Of a stretch of 64,000 nt of DNA, positions 42,069 through 54,110 are shown in pieces. The notes beneath the pieces were generated by a model. The model was not told the origin of the DNA. It searched no databases and saw only the letters and a list, made by a program, of their open reading frames with translations. Source of the DNA: Erodium maritimum. Taxonomy: Eukaryota > Streptophyta > Magnoliopsida > Geraniales > Geraniaceae. Positions within the stretch are counted from its first letter, which is position 1. Every line of letters starts with the position of its first letter. The position numbers and the translations under genes were made by a program. The stretch is taken from positions 2,666,001 to 2,730,000 of the forward strand of contig OY997589.1 in the NCBI GenBank assembly GCA_963921825.1, given 5' to 3'.

Positions 42069-45000
42069 AATTTTTTTTTTTGAGATAATATGATATTTTA
42101 TTTAGAGATCGGCAAATATGATATTTTGAAGAGGTTCGGGGACATGACCCCCTTGCCAATTCCAGACAGGGTTAGAACAAGCCGCCCTGGCAAGCCAATG
42201 AGCTGCTTTGTTCGCTGACCGTTTTACAAATTCGAGCTGCACGCACTCGAGTGTAGATAAAAGAGAAGTACAATCTGTAACGATCGTTCCCAAGGGAGAT
42301 AGCAGATTCCCCCCTCGTCTGATCATATCCACTATGACCTTGCAGTCGCTCCGAACCACTGCCCTCTGGCGAGGGTACTGCTGGAGCCACGTTAATGCTT
42401 CCCGGATCGCAAAGGCTTCCACTAGTCCCGGGTTTTGGGCTCCATGAAATGATGTGGACCGAGCATCCTGGAGATGACCCCTATCGTCCCTACAGATCCA
42501 TCATGTTCCCACCTTGTCTGCCGCCGCAAACAAGGCCTCATCTGTGTTAATGGCCCACTCGCCCTGACCGGGGTGTTCCCACACTTCTGAGGCCTGTACC
42601 CTGGCCTGATGGGGAGCCGTCTGTGCCTGTAGCTTCCGCTTCCTGGCTTCCATCCACCCTGTCTGTAGGTGGAATGTTGTCTGATAAATACTGGCTGCAG
42701 GTTGAGCTACATTGTCCCAGACCACTTTGTTCCTCGCCTTCCACACTTCCCACAGAAGACATCCTATCAGACCCCCACTTGCCGGGGGGTTTATGGTCAG
42801 CACCCCATGCACCCATTCGACCATTGTATGGGCCTTCTGAGGTAGCTTTAACCCCGACTTCGCCCAACACTCTGCAGCCATTGGGCATTGAACCAGAAGG
42901 TGGAGAGACGATTCCTCCGCCCCAGAGCAAACCGGACAGGTTACTGCCATATCCACATGCCTACGCCTTAGGTTAACTGCCACCTGCAAACATCCTGAGC
43001 AAGTACGCCATAGGAAGGATTTGACCTTTGGCATTGCCTCCAACTTCCAAATAGCCGACCAAATTTCTGGCTGGGCTTGGGAGGTTGCCTGATACTTTTG
43101 ACTCATACCATATGCCGACCTGACCGTATATTGCCCCAGGTAGTCCCCTGCCCAATACCAGGAGTCCCTCGCCGTCGTTCTACTTATCGGAACCGCCAGT
43201 ATAGCCCTCTGATCATCCTGACTAAACAAAGTACCGATCCGCTCTGCATCCCAACGCCTCTCATTCGGCCTCATCAGATCCGACACCAATTTCCCCTCCA
43301 CGCCGGGTCCCGACGAGTGCACCCTTGCGGCCACCCCTGTGAGCCAAGGATGATCACAAACTGACGTGCCCGTTCCTGGCCCAATCGATCTCCGAGCCCC
43401 ACTCCTGACCATCTCTTGGGCAGACAGGATACTTTTCCAGACATAGCTCTGATTCTGTTTCCCGACTGCTTCCAATACAGAGGATCTCGGGTAGTATTTA
43501 GCCTTCAGTACCCGAGCCACTAAACTGTCTTCTTCTGTCACCAGTTTCCACAACTGCTTACCCAACAAAGCGGAATTGAAATCATGCAGGTTCTTGAACC
43601 CCAACCCACCCTCCTCCTTTGGGCGCGACATATTTGTCCAAGACTACCAGATAACCCCTTTCCCCTCCGGTCCAGCCGACTTCCACTAGAACCGAGCCAG
43701 TGCCCCGTTCATTTTGTCCAGTATCCCCTGAGGTATTCTCATCACACTCATCGTGTAGGTGGGAATTGCCTGTAGGGCTGACTTGACTAATACCTCCTTC
43801 CCAGCACCGTTTAGAAGCTTCCCGTCTATCTCTGGATCCGCCGAAGGACCCTATCCAGCACGTATTGCATGGCTTGCTTCCGATTCCTTCCCATCATGTT
43901 CGGAACACCCAAATATGTGGATGGGGAGTCCAGCTCTGGTATCCCCAGGATCTGCACCCCTTCCTCCCGCCTATGTCCCGGCGTATTATGGCTAAAGAAC
44001 AGGGATGATTTAGTCTGGTTCACTTCCTGTCCAGACGCCTCCTCAAACATCCGGAGTAGGTTCCTCATGCGCGTCATCTCCTCCGGTGTCACCTTGCAGT
44101 AGACATAGCAATCATCAGCAAAGAAAAGGTGTGTCAATGTTGGCGCTCCGTTAGCCACCCTCACCCCATGGAGCTCCCCTGCCCCTTCCGCACTCTTGAG
44201 TAGACGGGAGAAACCTTCCATACAAAATAGGAACAAGTAGGGGGATAACGGGTCCCCTTGCCTAATACCTCGCTCTGGTTGAACAAACCCCGCCTGCTGT
44301 CCACCTGCAACAATATTATAAGTCACCGAGTATGTGCATCGGCGAACGAGAGAGATCCATTCTTCGCCGAATCCAAAGCCCCTCATGATGTCCCATAGAA
44401 AGCCCCACTCCACCCTATCATACGCCTTACTCATATCAAGTTTCAACGCCACCCACCCCTCCTTCCCTTGTCGTTTATTCTTGAGATAGTGTAATGTTTC
44501 ATAGGACAAGATTATATTATCCTGTATGGAGCGACCAGGCACAAACGCCCCTTGGGACTCCGAAATCAGGCCATCCAAAAGCCCCTTAAGCCTATTAGCA
44601 GCCACCTTCGAGACCACTTCAAACACCACGTTACATAGCGCTATAGGTCGAAGATCCTTTAGGGACATCGGGCACTCTACCTTCGGAATCAGGACAAGCG
44701 TCGTCTTATTCAGCTCCCTTGTAATTTCCTCCCCTGAAAAGATCTGACGAACCCAGCGAGTCACGTCCTCTCCCACCGTTCCCCAGTACTTCTGGTAAAA
44801 GAAAGGATTAAGTCCATCCGGGCCCGGTGACTTATTAGGCCCCATAGAAAAAGTCGCTTCCCGCACCTCATCCGATGTAACTTCCCCCATCAATGCTCGG
44901 TTTTGCGCTTCCGACAGTTGTTGACGGAACCTCGGGAAATTTACCCCATCCCCCCTTGTTCGTCGAGACAATGTCTTATAGAACTCCAAGATGTGATCCC

Positions 45001-45585
45001 CCAACCCCAACTCCCAGGTTAGGACGTTTCCATCCCCATCCGCAGCTCGGACACCTTGTTAATACTCTTTCGCTGAGACGCCGATGCCTGAAAGAACTTC
45101 GTGTTCTGATCGCTATCTGTAAGCCAGTGTTGCTTAGCACGTTGTCTCCAGAACTCGCCCTTCTGCTCCAGCGCCTTTACATAAAGTTTCTGCAGGGCCC
45201 GACGTCGTCGGATACTCGTTCGATCCTCCCTACCATTCAACCACAGCATATCCTTCTCATACCGTGCTATCTTCCGGGCTAACGCATTGTACACCTCCTT
45301 ACCCCAGACCTCTAACTCAGAGCCCGTCTCCCGTATTTTTGGACCAATATCCCTGTCCCCCGGGGCCCCCCAAGTATTCTGAATCAGGTGACCACATTCC
45401 GGGTCCTCCGCCCAGATGTTCTCAAACCGAAAATGCCGCGACCCCACCGGGTCCACGCGCCTATTTGAATCCACCAGGATAGGTAAATGGTCAGACGTTA
45501 AGATTCCCAAGTTGGCCAGATGTGCCTCCGGCCACATAAATGAATGGTAAATATACGACATTAAAATTATTTTTATCATTAAAAT
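42069..45585 (-). mobile_element. Decayed, 5'-truncated LINE (L1 type with RNase H), minus strand
   Basis: A poly-T run at 42069-42081 is the inverted poly-A tail. It is preceded, reading the element, by AAATATCATATTATCTC. The order read on the minus strand is the end of the endonuclease, then RT, zf-RVT and RNase H. It is more GC-rich and of a different lineage from the LINE at 6.2-10 kb, which has no RNase H. I could not resolve a clean target duplication. Confidence 0.85.
42102..45579 (-). pseudogene. LINE ORF2 remnant: endonuclease end, RT, zf-RVT, RNase H
   Basis: 45579-45019 holds the last endonuclease motif (SDHLPI) and the linker. 45010-43826, in another phase, holds the RT: GPNKSPGPDGLNPFFYQKYW, IALCNVVFEVVSKVAANRLK, GIRQGDPLSPYLFLF and the catalytic FADDCYVYC. 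43631-42501, again in another phase, holds the zf-RVT region (PKVKSFLWRTCSG, CPVCSGAEESSLHLL) and runs into the RNase H start (INTDEALFA). After a stop, the same phase resumes at about 42498 with EAFAIREALTWLQQ and ANKAAHWLARAA, the RNase H end. At least two frameshifts and one nonsense codon make it inactive. Confidence 0.85.
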
Positions 45586-45733
45586 CCTCTCAAAATACGG
45601 GATTGTGGATCGACATGATTTAATGGCTTATAATAATCTTTATCCTATATTACAAGGATGATTTTTATTAGATAACAACTTTATATATATTTTTTTAGAG
45701 GAATGACAATGTTATTAAGATGGTAAAGTAGAC

Positions 45734-46806
45734 GCAACTCTTCCTTTTCCTCTTTTAGGGTTAAGGTTTGAGTTTTGTGAACAATCTTCTCGTATTTCCA
45801 TGGCTTTATCGCAAGAGATAGAGGGCGGGGAGGATGTCTTCAACAGCGGGCTGTCTCAGGGACTGCGTCTGTCGTAGCAAGGAGACCAGGTAACGGAGTA
45901 CGACTCGGGGTCGAGGACGGCGGCGGTGGAAGCGAATGTGGACGCCGGGTTCGTGATCTCCGATGGCGTTGCGACGGAGAGGGACGGAAACACATCCCTA
46001 ATGCGTTTCTTGGCCCAACGTACGGAGGAGGAAGGATGGGTTGCAGGGGGCGACTTCAATCGGGACCGGGATGTCTTCGCCGAACTCCGGCGACTGGACC
46101 AAGGCCGAGGCGTCCGGGGAGGAGCTCGGCTCTGAGAATACTGGCTAGCGGTGGTGGGGGAAGAGAGACTCTCTCCTTTTCCGCCGTTTTCCACGGGGGA
46201 GGAATAATCCCCGATCGTGGTGTCCTCAGACTCGGCTGTCATGCCGGAGGAGACGCCGGAAGCCGTTGCGTGGAGGAGAAGCACGAGAAAGGGTCCGGCG
46301 GCGCGGGAGGACGCTAGGTCTTCGGTGGGATGGCCTGAGGAGCAGTTGGGCCTGGGCCGAGGGATGACGAAGTCGGATGGGGCGTCACATGTAGCGACGG
46401 GGGGGGGGGGCTTCAAGCACCCTCGCCTCCAGGAATGAATACAGAAGGGGACAGGGAGGGATTGGTCGACTGTACCTTCTCTCTGGCGTATAGGTGGCAT
46501 TGGTACCACCAACAGTTGATGAGTTACTTCTCTACCACTTCGGAGTCAACAATCCCGCGTTCAGGAGCCCTACCATTATCAGTCAAGGGAGGGTGACGCA
46601 CGCTGACTTACCGGGGGAGTAATCGGTCCACCATTGCTTGTTTATCCTCTGATATGCTCGATCAGTATCTTATGGTTGAAGTATACTGTATCGGTGTCCC
46701 TGGATGCTACCGTAGTCCCACCCCTCCGACCGCCCTTATGCCTAAGAGCGCAGACACCAGAATGCTTTTATAGTTATAATATCATCGTTTCTACCTCAAA
46801 AAAAAA
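45734..46806 (+). mobile_element. Second retroposon of the same family, inserted in the outer copy
   Basis: A 15-bp imperfect target duplication (GATGGTAAAGTAGAC at 45719-45733, GATAGTAAAGTAAAC at 46807-46821; 13 of 15 match) flanks a segment ending CTACCTC plus an A-run. The 3' region matches the outer copy: CAGTCAAGGGAGGGTGACGC, GTAATCGGTCCACCATTGC, GATGCTACCGTAGTC. The 5' two thirds differ from the outer copy. Confidence 0.7.
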
Positions 46807-46849
46807 GATAGTAAAGTAAACAGGTGTTCGTCTGACGACAAACCCCTTA

Positions 46850-47100
46850 CAAGCTAGTAAACTAAAGATAAATAAACTGAGACATAAATACTGAGAAATA
46901 AATTGTGCTCATATGCATAAAGGCGGTCGGGGGGGTTGACTACGGTAGCATCCATGGATACCGATACAGTATGCTCCAACCATAAACGCTGATCGAGCAG
47001 ACCAGGTGAAAACTGAACAGTGGTGGACCGATATCTCCCCCGGTAAGTCAACGTGCGTCGTCCTCCCTTAAATAATAAGTGTATGGCTCCTGAACGCGGG
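46850..47100 (-). mobile_element. Antisense 3' fragment of the same retroposon family
   Basis: On the minus strand it reads CCGCGTTCAGGAGCC, ACGACGCACGTTGAC, ATCGGTCCACCACTG and GGATGCTACCGTAGTC, the order of the family's 3' third. The poly-A is not obvious at its outer end. Confidence 0.65.
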
Positions 47101-48648
47101 ATAAAAACTTTATAATAGTAATATTCTGATAAGTAAGAGTTCTAGTCTGATAACACGCAACAGCTCTCTTTTAAGGTTTCTCTCGAAATCAAGGCAGGCT
47201 TTGCGATTATGGCGGCGGCGGCCGGTTCAAACTTGATGAACACCGACGACAACCATGGCTCGAGCGATAGAGAAGGAACCACTACGGTGAGTGGGTCCCG
47301 TCCGGGGTCGCCTCTATCGTTGTCTTGTGACGGTTCACGGTCCCCTGGCTCGTCATCACCAGTGAAGGGTGGTGTGTTGTTGCAGGGAGGGTCGGAATAG
47401 GTTTTCTCAGCCAATAGGGCGGCAGAGCAATTACGCCAGGGTGGTAGGATCACTGGTGGAAGAAGGTCGCATGGGCTGAATCACGCACGAGTGAGGAGGA
47501 CGCTTGCAACAGGCCCTCGACCGAGCGTGAGGAGGCTGATGCGGCGGCGGGGACTGTTTGGGGTAGGTCAGTTTCGGCCTCATCTCCTCGGGAGCTGCTG
47601 TAGAGGCTTGAATCCATGGAAGGACTTCATCGGATGGCAATGGCCATGGTGGAGGTAGAGCTGGAAGAGGAGTCGGAACCGGTGTCTTGGACGAGGAGGC
47701 TGGGCAAGGAGGTCGTGTCGGCTAGGGCTTCGGAAGTGGAGGAGACACATGCACTAGGCCTGGGCCGAGGATGCGGCTTGATGGTGAGTGCGAGAAGAAC
47801 GGGTCGGGATGGCCTGAGTGGGTGCGGGCCGCGGGAGGAGCAGGGCGTGGCCGGGTGATGGGCCAGCCCAAGACCGGCCTGGATCGGGGTGGAACCCGAC
47901 AGGTTTTAGAGCCTGGATCGGGTATGGTAGGTACCCGACAGGATATGGAGCCTGGATCGGGTATGGTACATGGGTCGGTTCCTGGTATTGACCTGAAATA
48001 TGTGGGTCGACCATGCTGGGCCGTATCCAATCACACAGCGGCGGGGGCCCCAAGCACCCCCGCCTCACGGAATGAGTCCAAGGGGGTTCAGAGGGGGGTC
48101 AGTCGGCTGTATCGCCCCTCTGGACGTAAGGTGGCAATGGTTCCACCAAAAGCCGACAAGGTTCTCCCCTGCTAGTTCGGGGTCAACAATTCGCGTTTAG
48201 GAGCCCTACTAGTATCAGTCAAGGGAGGACGACGCACGCTGACATTCGGGGGGGGGGGGGAGGTTATCGGTCCACCGCTGCAAAAATCCACTATAAATCT
48301 ACTCGATCAGTGCCCTTTTGGTTGGCTTATGTTGTATCAGTGTCATCAGATGCTACCGCAATTCTCCTTCCCAATCAACCTCTAGGTCTAAAAGAAGATT
48401 TTATATTCGGTTCTTGTTGTAATTTCATTTCGATACTCATATGTTGACATTTTGCGAATATTTTTAAAATTATAATATCTTCTATTTTCGCTCAAAAAAA
48501 ATATAACAACTTTATATACCGTATTTATATTGTTACGGCGCAAGCGCACACCACGATGTGATTGGTTGCGTAAAATGATTGGCACAACATTTATCTAGTT
48601 TGATCGATAATAAATGAAAATGTGGACACATTGTCTGACTCTCATTGT

Positions 48649-48657
48649 TATATAAAT
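48649..48657 (+). promoter_or_regulatory. TATA box of the dioxygenase gene
   Basis: TATATAAAT lies 63 bp upstream of the ATG at 48720. The retroposon nest ends only about 150 bp further upstream, so the native promoter is short or includes transposon sequence. Confidence 0.55.
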
Positions 48658-48719
48658 GCATCTATACATGTGTTTTACGAAGTACATCGAGAAAGCGAAA
48701 TATATTTGCCAATTTAGTC

Positions 48720-51700
48720 ATGGAAGCTTCGGCAAAGACCAACGTTGTCAACCACGAATCTTCTTGTCCGAATAAGAATGTGATGCCCATCATCGACTAC
48801 TCAATGCTCGTCTCCGGTGATCGGAACCGGCAGTCCGAGGCCGTCCGTGATCTTGGTATTGCATGCATGGAATATGGATACTTCATGGTACGTACCTAGC
48901 TACCATATAACTTATATATTTGATAACTAATATATTTGAGTGTGGAGCTAAAAAAAAAAAATTCCTGATATTTGATAACTATGAGCGGAACACCCTGAAA
49001 TATAATTCTGGTTCCGCCCTTGAATGTAAGTATAAAAAAGGATAAAATCAGGAACTAATTATCGATAATTTATACCGTTCAAAAACTGACTGTTGATTTA
49101 TTAGTCGATCAGATCAAGTCTATAAACTTAAGGTAATTCTACAAACTAACATTTTTCGTTAGAAATGACAGAAAACGTTACGAAAAACTCCAAAAAGTAA
49201 CAAGTCTATAGTTAGTTTTTGAGTTCAATAGTCATGTGACAGTTAGTTCTTGATGTTTTTTCTAACGTTATCTGTCATTTCTAATGGAAAATGTTAGTTT
49301 TAAAAGGGTTAACTACATTCATTTATTCCGAACTATACACGTTTAACAGATACTTACCCAAAATAACGTATAGATACTCCGAACTAACAGTTTAACAATA
49401 TCCTCCATTTCATCCATTTTTTCGTTTATTTACTGTTCGTTTTTTCAGACATTCCGAAACTACTCGTAGTGTTACAATTCTAATACCAACTTCAACTCTA
49501 AATCTCTCTCCACACTTAAATCTAACCCTAAAAATGGATGGAAAAATAGATGAAATGTGGATGTTGTTACAAACTGTTAGTTCGTGGTATTTATCCGTTA
49601 ACGTGTATAATACGGGGTAGATGAGCGTAATTAACCCTTTTTAAAATTTTGTATCGATCGTTTTACTATTAAAAAAATAACGATAAAAATTTGGTGTAAA
49701 TTTAAAGCTAGCGTTAAGAAATGAAAAATCTTTTTATCTCGAACATAAGTCGAAATACTTGTAAATTTTATTCAAAAAATAGACCAAATTATAGTTTCCC
49801 TTCAGCCTAAAGTTATTTATGTGACTTAACGTTTCGGTGTGAAATCTAGGTGATAAACCATGGAGTGCCGGAAGAGTTGATCCGTGGAGTCACCGATGCA
49901 TTTTTCGAGTTCTTCGATCTTCCAGAAAAGGAAAAGAAGCTATATGAAACGAATGATGCGACCGATATGATCCGTTGGGGCAAAGGAGACAGCAAAATAG
50001 TGAGCCGGGAGTTTATCAAGTTTGCTTCCCATCCTACCTTCTACTGCCCTTCCAAACCACCAACTCTAAGGTGCGTGTATATTCACGTATACACGTACTG
50101 ATTCGTTTTATAAATCATTATCGTTATTTATAGGGAAACCCTCAAAAAATAATCAATTAATGACTTTTCTTTTCAAAAAATCACTCGATATTACCTTGTA
50201 GAAGGTCAATATACCACATACTTGAGGTATCGTTTATTTTGAACGTCCCTGAATAAGTGATATTTCTAAGGAACAAACCATCTTCACCTTCACTCCCCAG
50301 CGTTTCATGTCCCCAAATCGAAAGTATGTGCAATGTTACGGATTTTGATCATCATACTATTTTTTTGATCATTATACTATTTCAAACATAGGTAATAACA
50401 AAAGTGAGGACGAATGAGTTTTTGAGAAGAAAGATCATCGACTTACCCCTTGTTTGTGAAATGTTACGGATTTTGATCATTATACTGTTTCATTTTTTTT
50501 GTTAGCGAGCTCATGAAAGAGTACAACAAAAAATTGAGAGAAGTGGGCATAGAACTACTCAGAGGGGTTTCCAAAACCCTAGGGCTGGACAAAACATACA
50601 TAGAGAAGGCGATGATGCTCGACGAGGGCTACGATTTTTACACCGCGAACGACTATCCATCGCGCATGGAGTCCGAGAAACCGATCGGCCAGTTGGCTCA
50701 TACGGATCCGGGTCTCTTGATCCTCCTCGTGCAAAATGTAACCGGTGGGATCCAAATGGAGCATAGTGGCAAGTGGGTCGATGCTAATGTGCAGCCTTAC
50801 TCTTTGATCGTTAACATTGCCGATCAATTCGAGGTAATTTGTTTTTTTGAACATGTAATATTTCATGTGGTGGAACACCAGGTAGGTTTTAGTTATGTGT
50901 AGTAAATAAGACCAAGGGCGAAAAACGGTATTTCGAACATGGGATACCAATAAAAAATATAAAAAATTACTAGTAATGAAAAAGCAAAAAATACTAATAT
51001 TACATAAACATGTAACTATAGTATTTCCAATGATAGATTGTTGGTGCTGGCTGATGCAATAAAAGTAAGAGAGAGAATACCAAAAATAATAATTAAATGA
51101 TCTCATCAGCTGCGACGCGTTGCGCTAGTGGTAAGCTTAGCATCGGGGTGAACCGCTGGTGTTTTGAAAATTGTGAAGAACTTGGTTACCATCCGTCGGC
51201 GCGAACAGTCTACCACCGGAGGTTGCTAACTGATGGTCCTCGCTAATAGAATATTTTAATATTTTTTATTCGAACAACCAGTACCAACAGACTACCATTA
51301 GAGATAAGAGAGAGAAGACCAAAAATAATAATTAAATGATCTCATAATTAAATGATCTCATCAGGCGCGACGCATTGCGCTAGCGGTAAGCTTAGCATCG
51401 GCGTGAACCGCTGGCGTTTAGAAAATTATGAAGAACTTGTAACCACCCGTCGGCGCGAACAGTCTACCATTGGAGGTTGCTGACTGATGGTGCTAGCTTC
51501 AATCATTTTTTTGATGATACTATAATGAGAGAATACATTTTTAATAGTTGTAGTAAATTGAGGTTTTGACCGACTCAAAAATAAACACTTGAACTCGATT
51601 TCGGTTCACTTCGTTTATTTTTTCCATAATAAACTTTTAACACAACAAAAAAGGTTTTGATTTATTAAACAAATTATGTATTTATTTACATATCTAACAA

Positions 51701-52330
51701 GATGGCTCACTCGACTTGTTTATTAGACAAGTCTAATAGCGAATTCAAATTCAACACGAGTTTAATATTTTAGAGTCGAGGTTGCATCAAGTCGTTTGTC
51801 ACTTAACTATCAATGTTTTAAATCTAACAACACTTTCTCATATCAAATCAAAAATGATAAATGATAATTTTTTTAAAGATAATAATTAATAATTAAACAC
51901 GATACAATTTCGAGGGAGGCACGTGTCTCTAGTAGAATTTGCGTTCACTCTTGAACCATTATTATTTGTATTAAAAAAATTGTAAATGTGGAGGGGGTAG
52001 CTACACATTATTATTTTCGATCCAAATTTATTATCTTCACCTTATGTATTTAACTTGTTTTGTTGACATATATTTCTTATATGATAGATTCTAACCAATG
52101 GCAAGTACAAGAGTAAAGTACATCGCGTGTTGGTGAACAACGAAACAAGGAGGTTCACATTACCTCTATTCCTTGGCCCGGCGCTCGACGCTGTCGTAGA
52201 GCCGGCGCCAGAGTTTGTCGACAAGTTTCATCCACCGGCGTATCGTGGAATGACTTACAAAGAATATTTAGAAGCTAACGAGTCCCACGTAATTGATGGA
52301 AAATCATGCCTCGATCAAATTCGACTTTGA
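48720..52330 (+). CDS. 2-oxoglutarate/Fe(II)-dependent dioxygenase
   Basis: Exons 48720-48887, 49850-50070, 50506-50833 and 52088-52330 give 319 aa with phases closing. The N-terminal DIOX_N domain (MPIIDYSMLVSG, GYFMVINHGVPEEL) is followed by the 2OG-FeII_Oxy fold. Iron ligands are the His and Asp of AHTDPGLLILL and the distal His of SKVHRVLVNN. The co-substrate site is RFT in ETRRFTLPLFLGP (an RxT variant of the usual RxS). NDYP sits in the expected position ahead of the first His. It resembles plant 2-ODD proteins labelled dioxygenase 19-like or DMR6-like. Substrates of that group range from salicylate and flavonoids to alkaloids and cannot be decided here. It is presumably cytosolic. Introns 1 and 3 carry transposon-derived repeats. 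Confidence 0.9.
49041..49301. repeat. Family-4 foldback element, rearranged copy (dioxygenase intron 1)
   Basis: It shares ACAAACTAACATTTTTCGTTAG and the mirrored ATTTCTAATGGAAAATGTTAG with 10311-10690. The inner block (AGTTTTTGAGTTCAATAGTC) is in the opposite orientation and the right outer arm is missing. Confidence 0.7.
49306..49637. repeat. Foldback MITE in dioxygenase intron 1
   Basis: The left end GGGTTAACTACATTCATTTA mirrors the right end GAGCGTAATTAACCC. The arms also share CGAACTATACACG against CGTGTATAATACG, and CATTTCATCCATTTTT against its complement. Confidence 0.75.
51107..51490 (+). repeat. Tandemly duplicated SINE-like segment (dioxygenase intron 3)
   Basis: Two copies (about 51107-51240 and 51355-51490) of GCGACGCGTTGCGCTAGTGG then TAAGCTTAGCATCGG..GTGAACCGCTGG.. 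GTCGGCGCGAACAGTCTACC. The CGCTAGTGGTAAG stretch resembles a polymerase III A-box; a B-box is not clear. Both copies are preceded by AATAATAATTAAATGATCTC. Confidence 0.5.
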
Positions 52331-52779
52331 AGACTACACGACCAGTGTGTCCACTATAGATAATATGAATAAAATGTACGGGGGGTCACTTCTTCGTATG
52401 GAGATTGGAGAATATATGTTGTTATGGAGTAATTGTACTGCTCTTACTTATTTCTATCATCAACTTTGATTGTATGAATAAAAATTTAAAGTTAATATAT
52501 TAATATAGCTAAATTGAGTTGTATTACTTTTGTTTTTCTTATTGATCGGTCTTTTTGGTCGCTTCAAACTCAATTTGGCGATGTCCTTTCCCAACTGAAT
52601 GTTTATAATTCCTTATTTTCTTTACCGTTGATCGGTGAGTGGACAAATGAGAGTATTACCCACACGATGACGAGGATAAATCTTTTTAAGAATAACGAAG
52701 GGATGTTATAAATAAAGAGTGATTACAATCAAAAGTAGCAATAAAACACTGAAATGACATAAATTAAAAGAGTTCCCAA

Positions 52780-53160
52780 CAATGGAGGACCTCAACAAAA
52801 GCATAAAGAGCTCAAATCACAAAACCGCCTCACTGAGATGTCTGAAAGGGAATATTGCAGTAGCGTCTGATGACACTGATACATCGTGTCCAGACTGAAA
52901 GCTAGAGAGTTGTGCAGACCCATTGCCGGATAAAAACAATGGTGGACTGAGTACTCTCCCAGATTGCTAGCATGCGTCGTCCTCCTTGAAATGATAATGG
53001 TAGAGCTCCAAAACGCGGGATTGCTGACCTCCGAGTAGGTAGCAAAGTACGTTGCCAGTTCTTGGTGGAACCTTTGCCACCTTACGTCCAGAGGGACGAT
53101 GAATCCGGCCGACCCCCTCTGGACCACCTCAACTCATTCGACAAGACGAACATGTTACGG
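52780..53160 (-). mobile_element. Antisense retroposon remnant of the 45.7-48.5 kb family
   Basis: On the minus strand it has AGGGGGTCGGCC, GGACGTAAGGTGGCAAAGG, GTCAGCAATCCCGCGTTTTG and TGTCATCAGACGCTACTGC, matching the family's 3' part. No intact end is visible. Confidence 0.65.
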
Positions 53161-53277
53161 ATAATGCTCTACTATGGAGATTGGAGAATATATGTTGTCA
53201 TGGGAGTAATTGTACTACTCTTGTTTATTTCTATCATCAACTTTTATTGTATGAATAAAAATTTAAAGTTAATATAT

Positions 53278-53660
53278 GGGATAATTCTATTTTAGTACCC
53301 TAAAACTTTCGGATTTCGTTTTTAGTACCCTAAATGTTTTTTGTGCCACTTCAGTACCCTAAATCTTCGTTTATTCCAGTTTAGTACCCAACGTCTGATT
53401 TTTTATCTATAAAAAAACATTTTTATTTTTCAAAAATTCAATTTGTTTAAACTACCGAAGGGTAGTTTTGGTATTATTATAAAAGATAGGGTCATGTGCA
53501 AGGCACATGACGTTTTTCCATCAAAAAATGGATGGAAAATCAGACATTGGGTACTAAACTGGAATAAACAAAGATTTAGGGTACTGAAGTGACACAAAAA
53601 ACATTTAGGGTACTAAAAACGAAATCCGAAAGTTTTAGGGTACTAAAATGGAATTATCCC
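53278..53660. mobile_element. Non-autonomous Mutator-like foldback element with 9-bp target duplication
   Basis: Long, nearly perfect inverted arms: the left end GGGATAATTCTATTTTAGTA, then CCCTAAAACTTTCGGATTTC; the right end is its complement, ending GAATTATCCC. It is flanked by TTAATATAT on both sides (53269-53277, 53661-53669). The unoccupied site TTAATATATTAATATAG survives in the paralogous duplicate at 52492-52508, which directly confirms the insertion and the 9-bp duplication. A 9-bp duplication with long inverted arms fits Mutator-like elements. Confidence 0.8.
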
Positions 53661-53889
53661 TTAATATATTAATATAGTTAAATTGAGTTGTATTACACTT
53701 GTTTTTCTTCTTGATCGGTCTTCGCACTCAATTTGGCGATGTCTTTTCCCAACTGAAGGCTCATGTGGGTAATGCTCTCACTTGTACATGAGTTAATATT
53801 GTAATTAAATCTTTATAACCTTTAATATAACGATAAATATCATTTTTTTCAGACTGGACGATTGTATGTTATAAATAACGAATGTTTAT

Positions 53890-54110
53890 AGAGCAAAAAA
53901 GTAATAAAACACTGAAGAAGAAATAACATAAATGAAATGAATTCCCACGAAGGAGGATACCCGGACAATGAATTAAAAAGCTCAAGGCACCAACTACCTC
54001 CTGAAAGCGCCTAAAAAGTGATATTGCGGTAACGTCTGACGACAGTGATACAGAGAATCCAGGAGAAAGGGCACCAACAGGCTCCAACCGATCTAAAAGC
54101 AAGGAGAAAC
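53890..54110 (-). mobile_element. Second antisense retroposon remnant in duplicated unit 2
   Basis: TGTCGTCAGACGTTACCGCAATATCAC on the minus strand falls at the position matching 52860-52880 in unit 1. It is more decayed and shorter than the unit 1 copy. Confidence 0.5.

Larger units (their letters stand above)
45688..48502 (+). mobile_element. GC-rich non-autonomous retroposon, outer copy of a nest
   Basis: A 16-bp perfect direct repeat ATAACAACTTTATATA flanks it (45672-45687 and 48503-48518), and the 3' end is an A-run after TTCGCTC. Its 3' third (about 48030-48500) has CAGTCAAGGGAGGACGACGC, GTTATCGGTCCACCGCTG and TCAGATGCTACCGCAATTC. Its middle is GC-rich with no sustained frame. A second copy of the family (45734-46806) and an antisense copy (46850-47100) lie inside it. 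It encodes nothing recognisable, so it probably depended on LINE enzymes. An alternative 5' boundary near 47115 is possible (see findings). Confidence 0.6.

Noticed and set aside
47771-48175. Open frames in the GC-rich 45.8-48.2 kb region as protein genes
   Set aside because: Long frames occur on both strands and in several phases because GC-rich DNA has few stops. None shows a domain, and retroposon boundaries with poly-A and target duplications explain the region.
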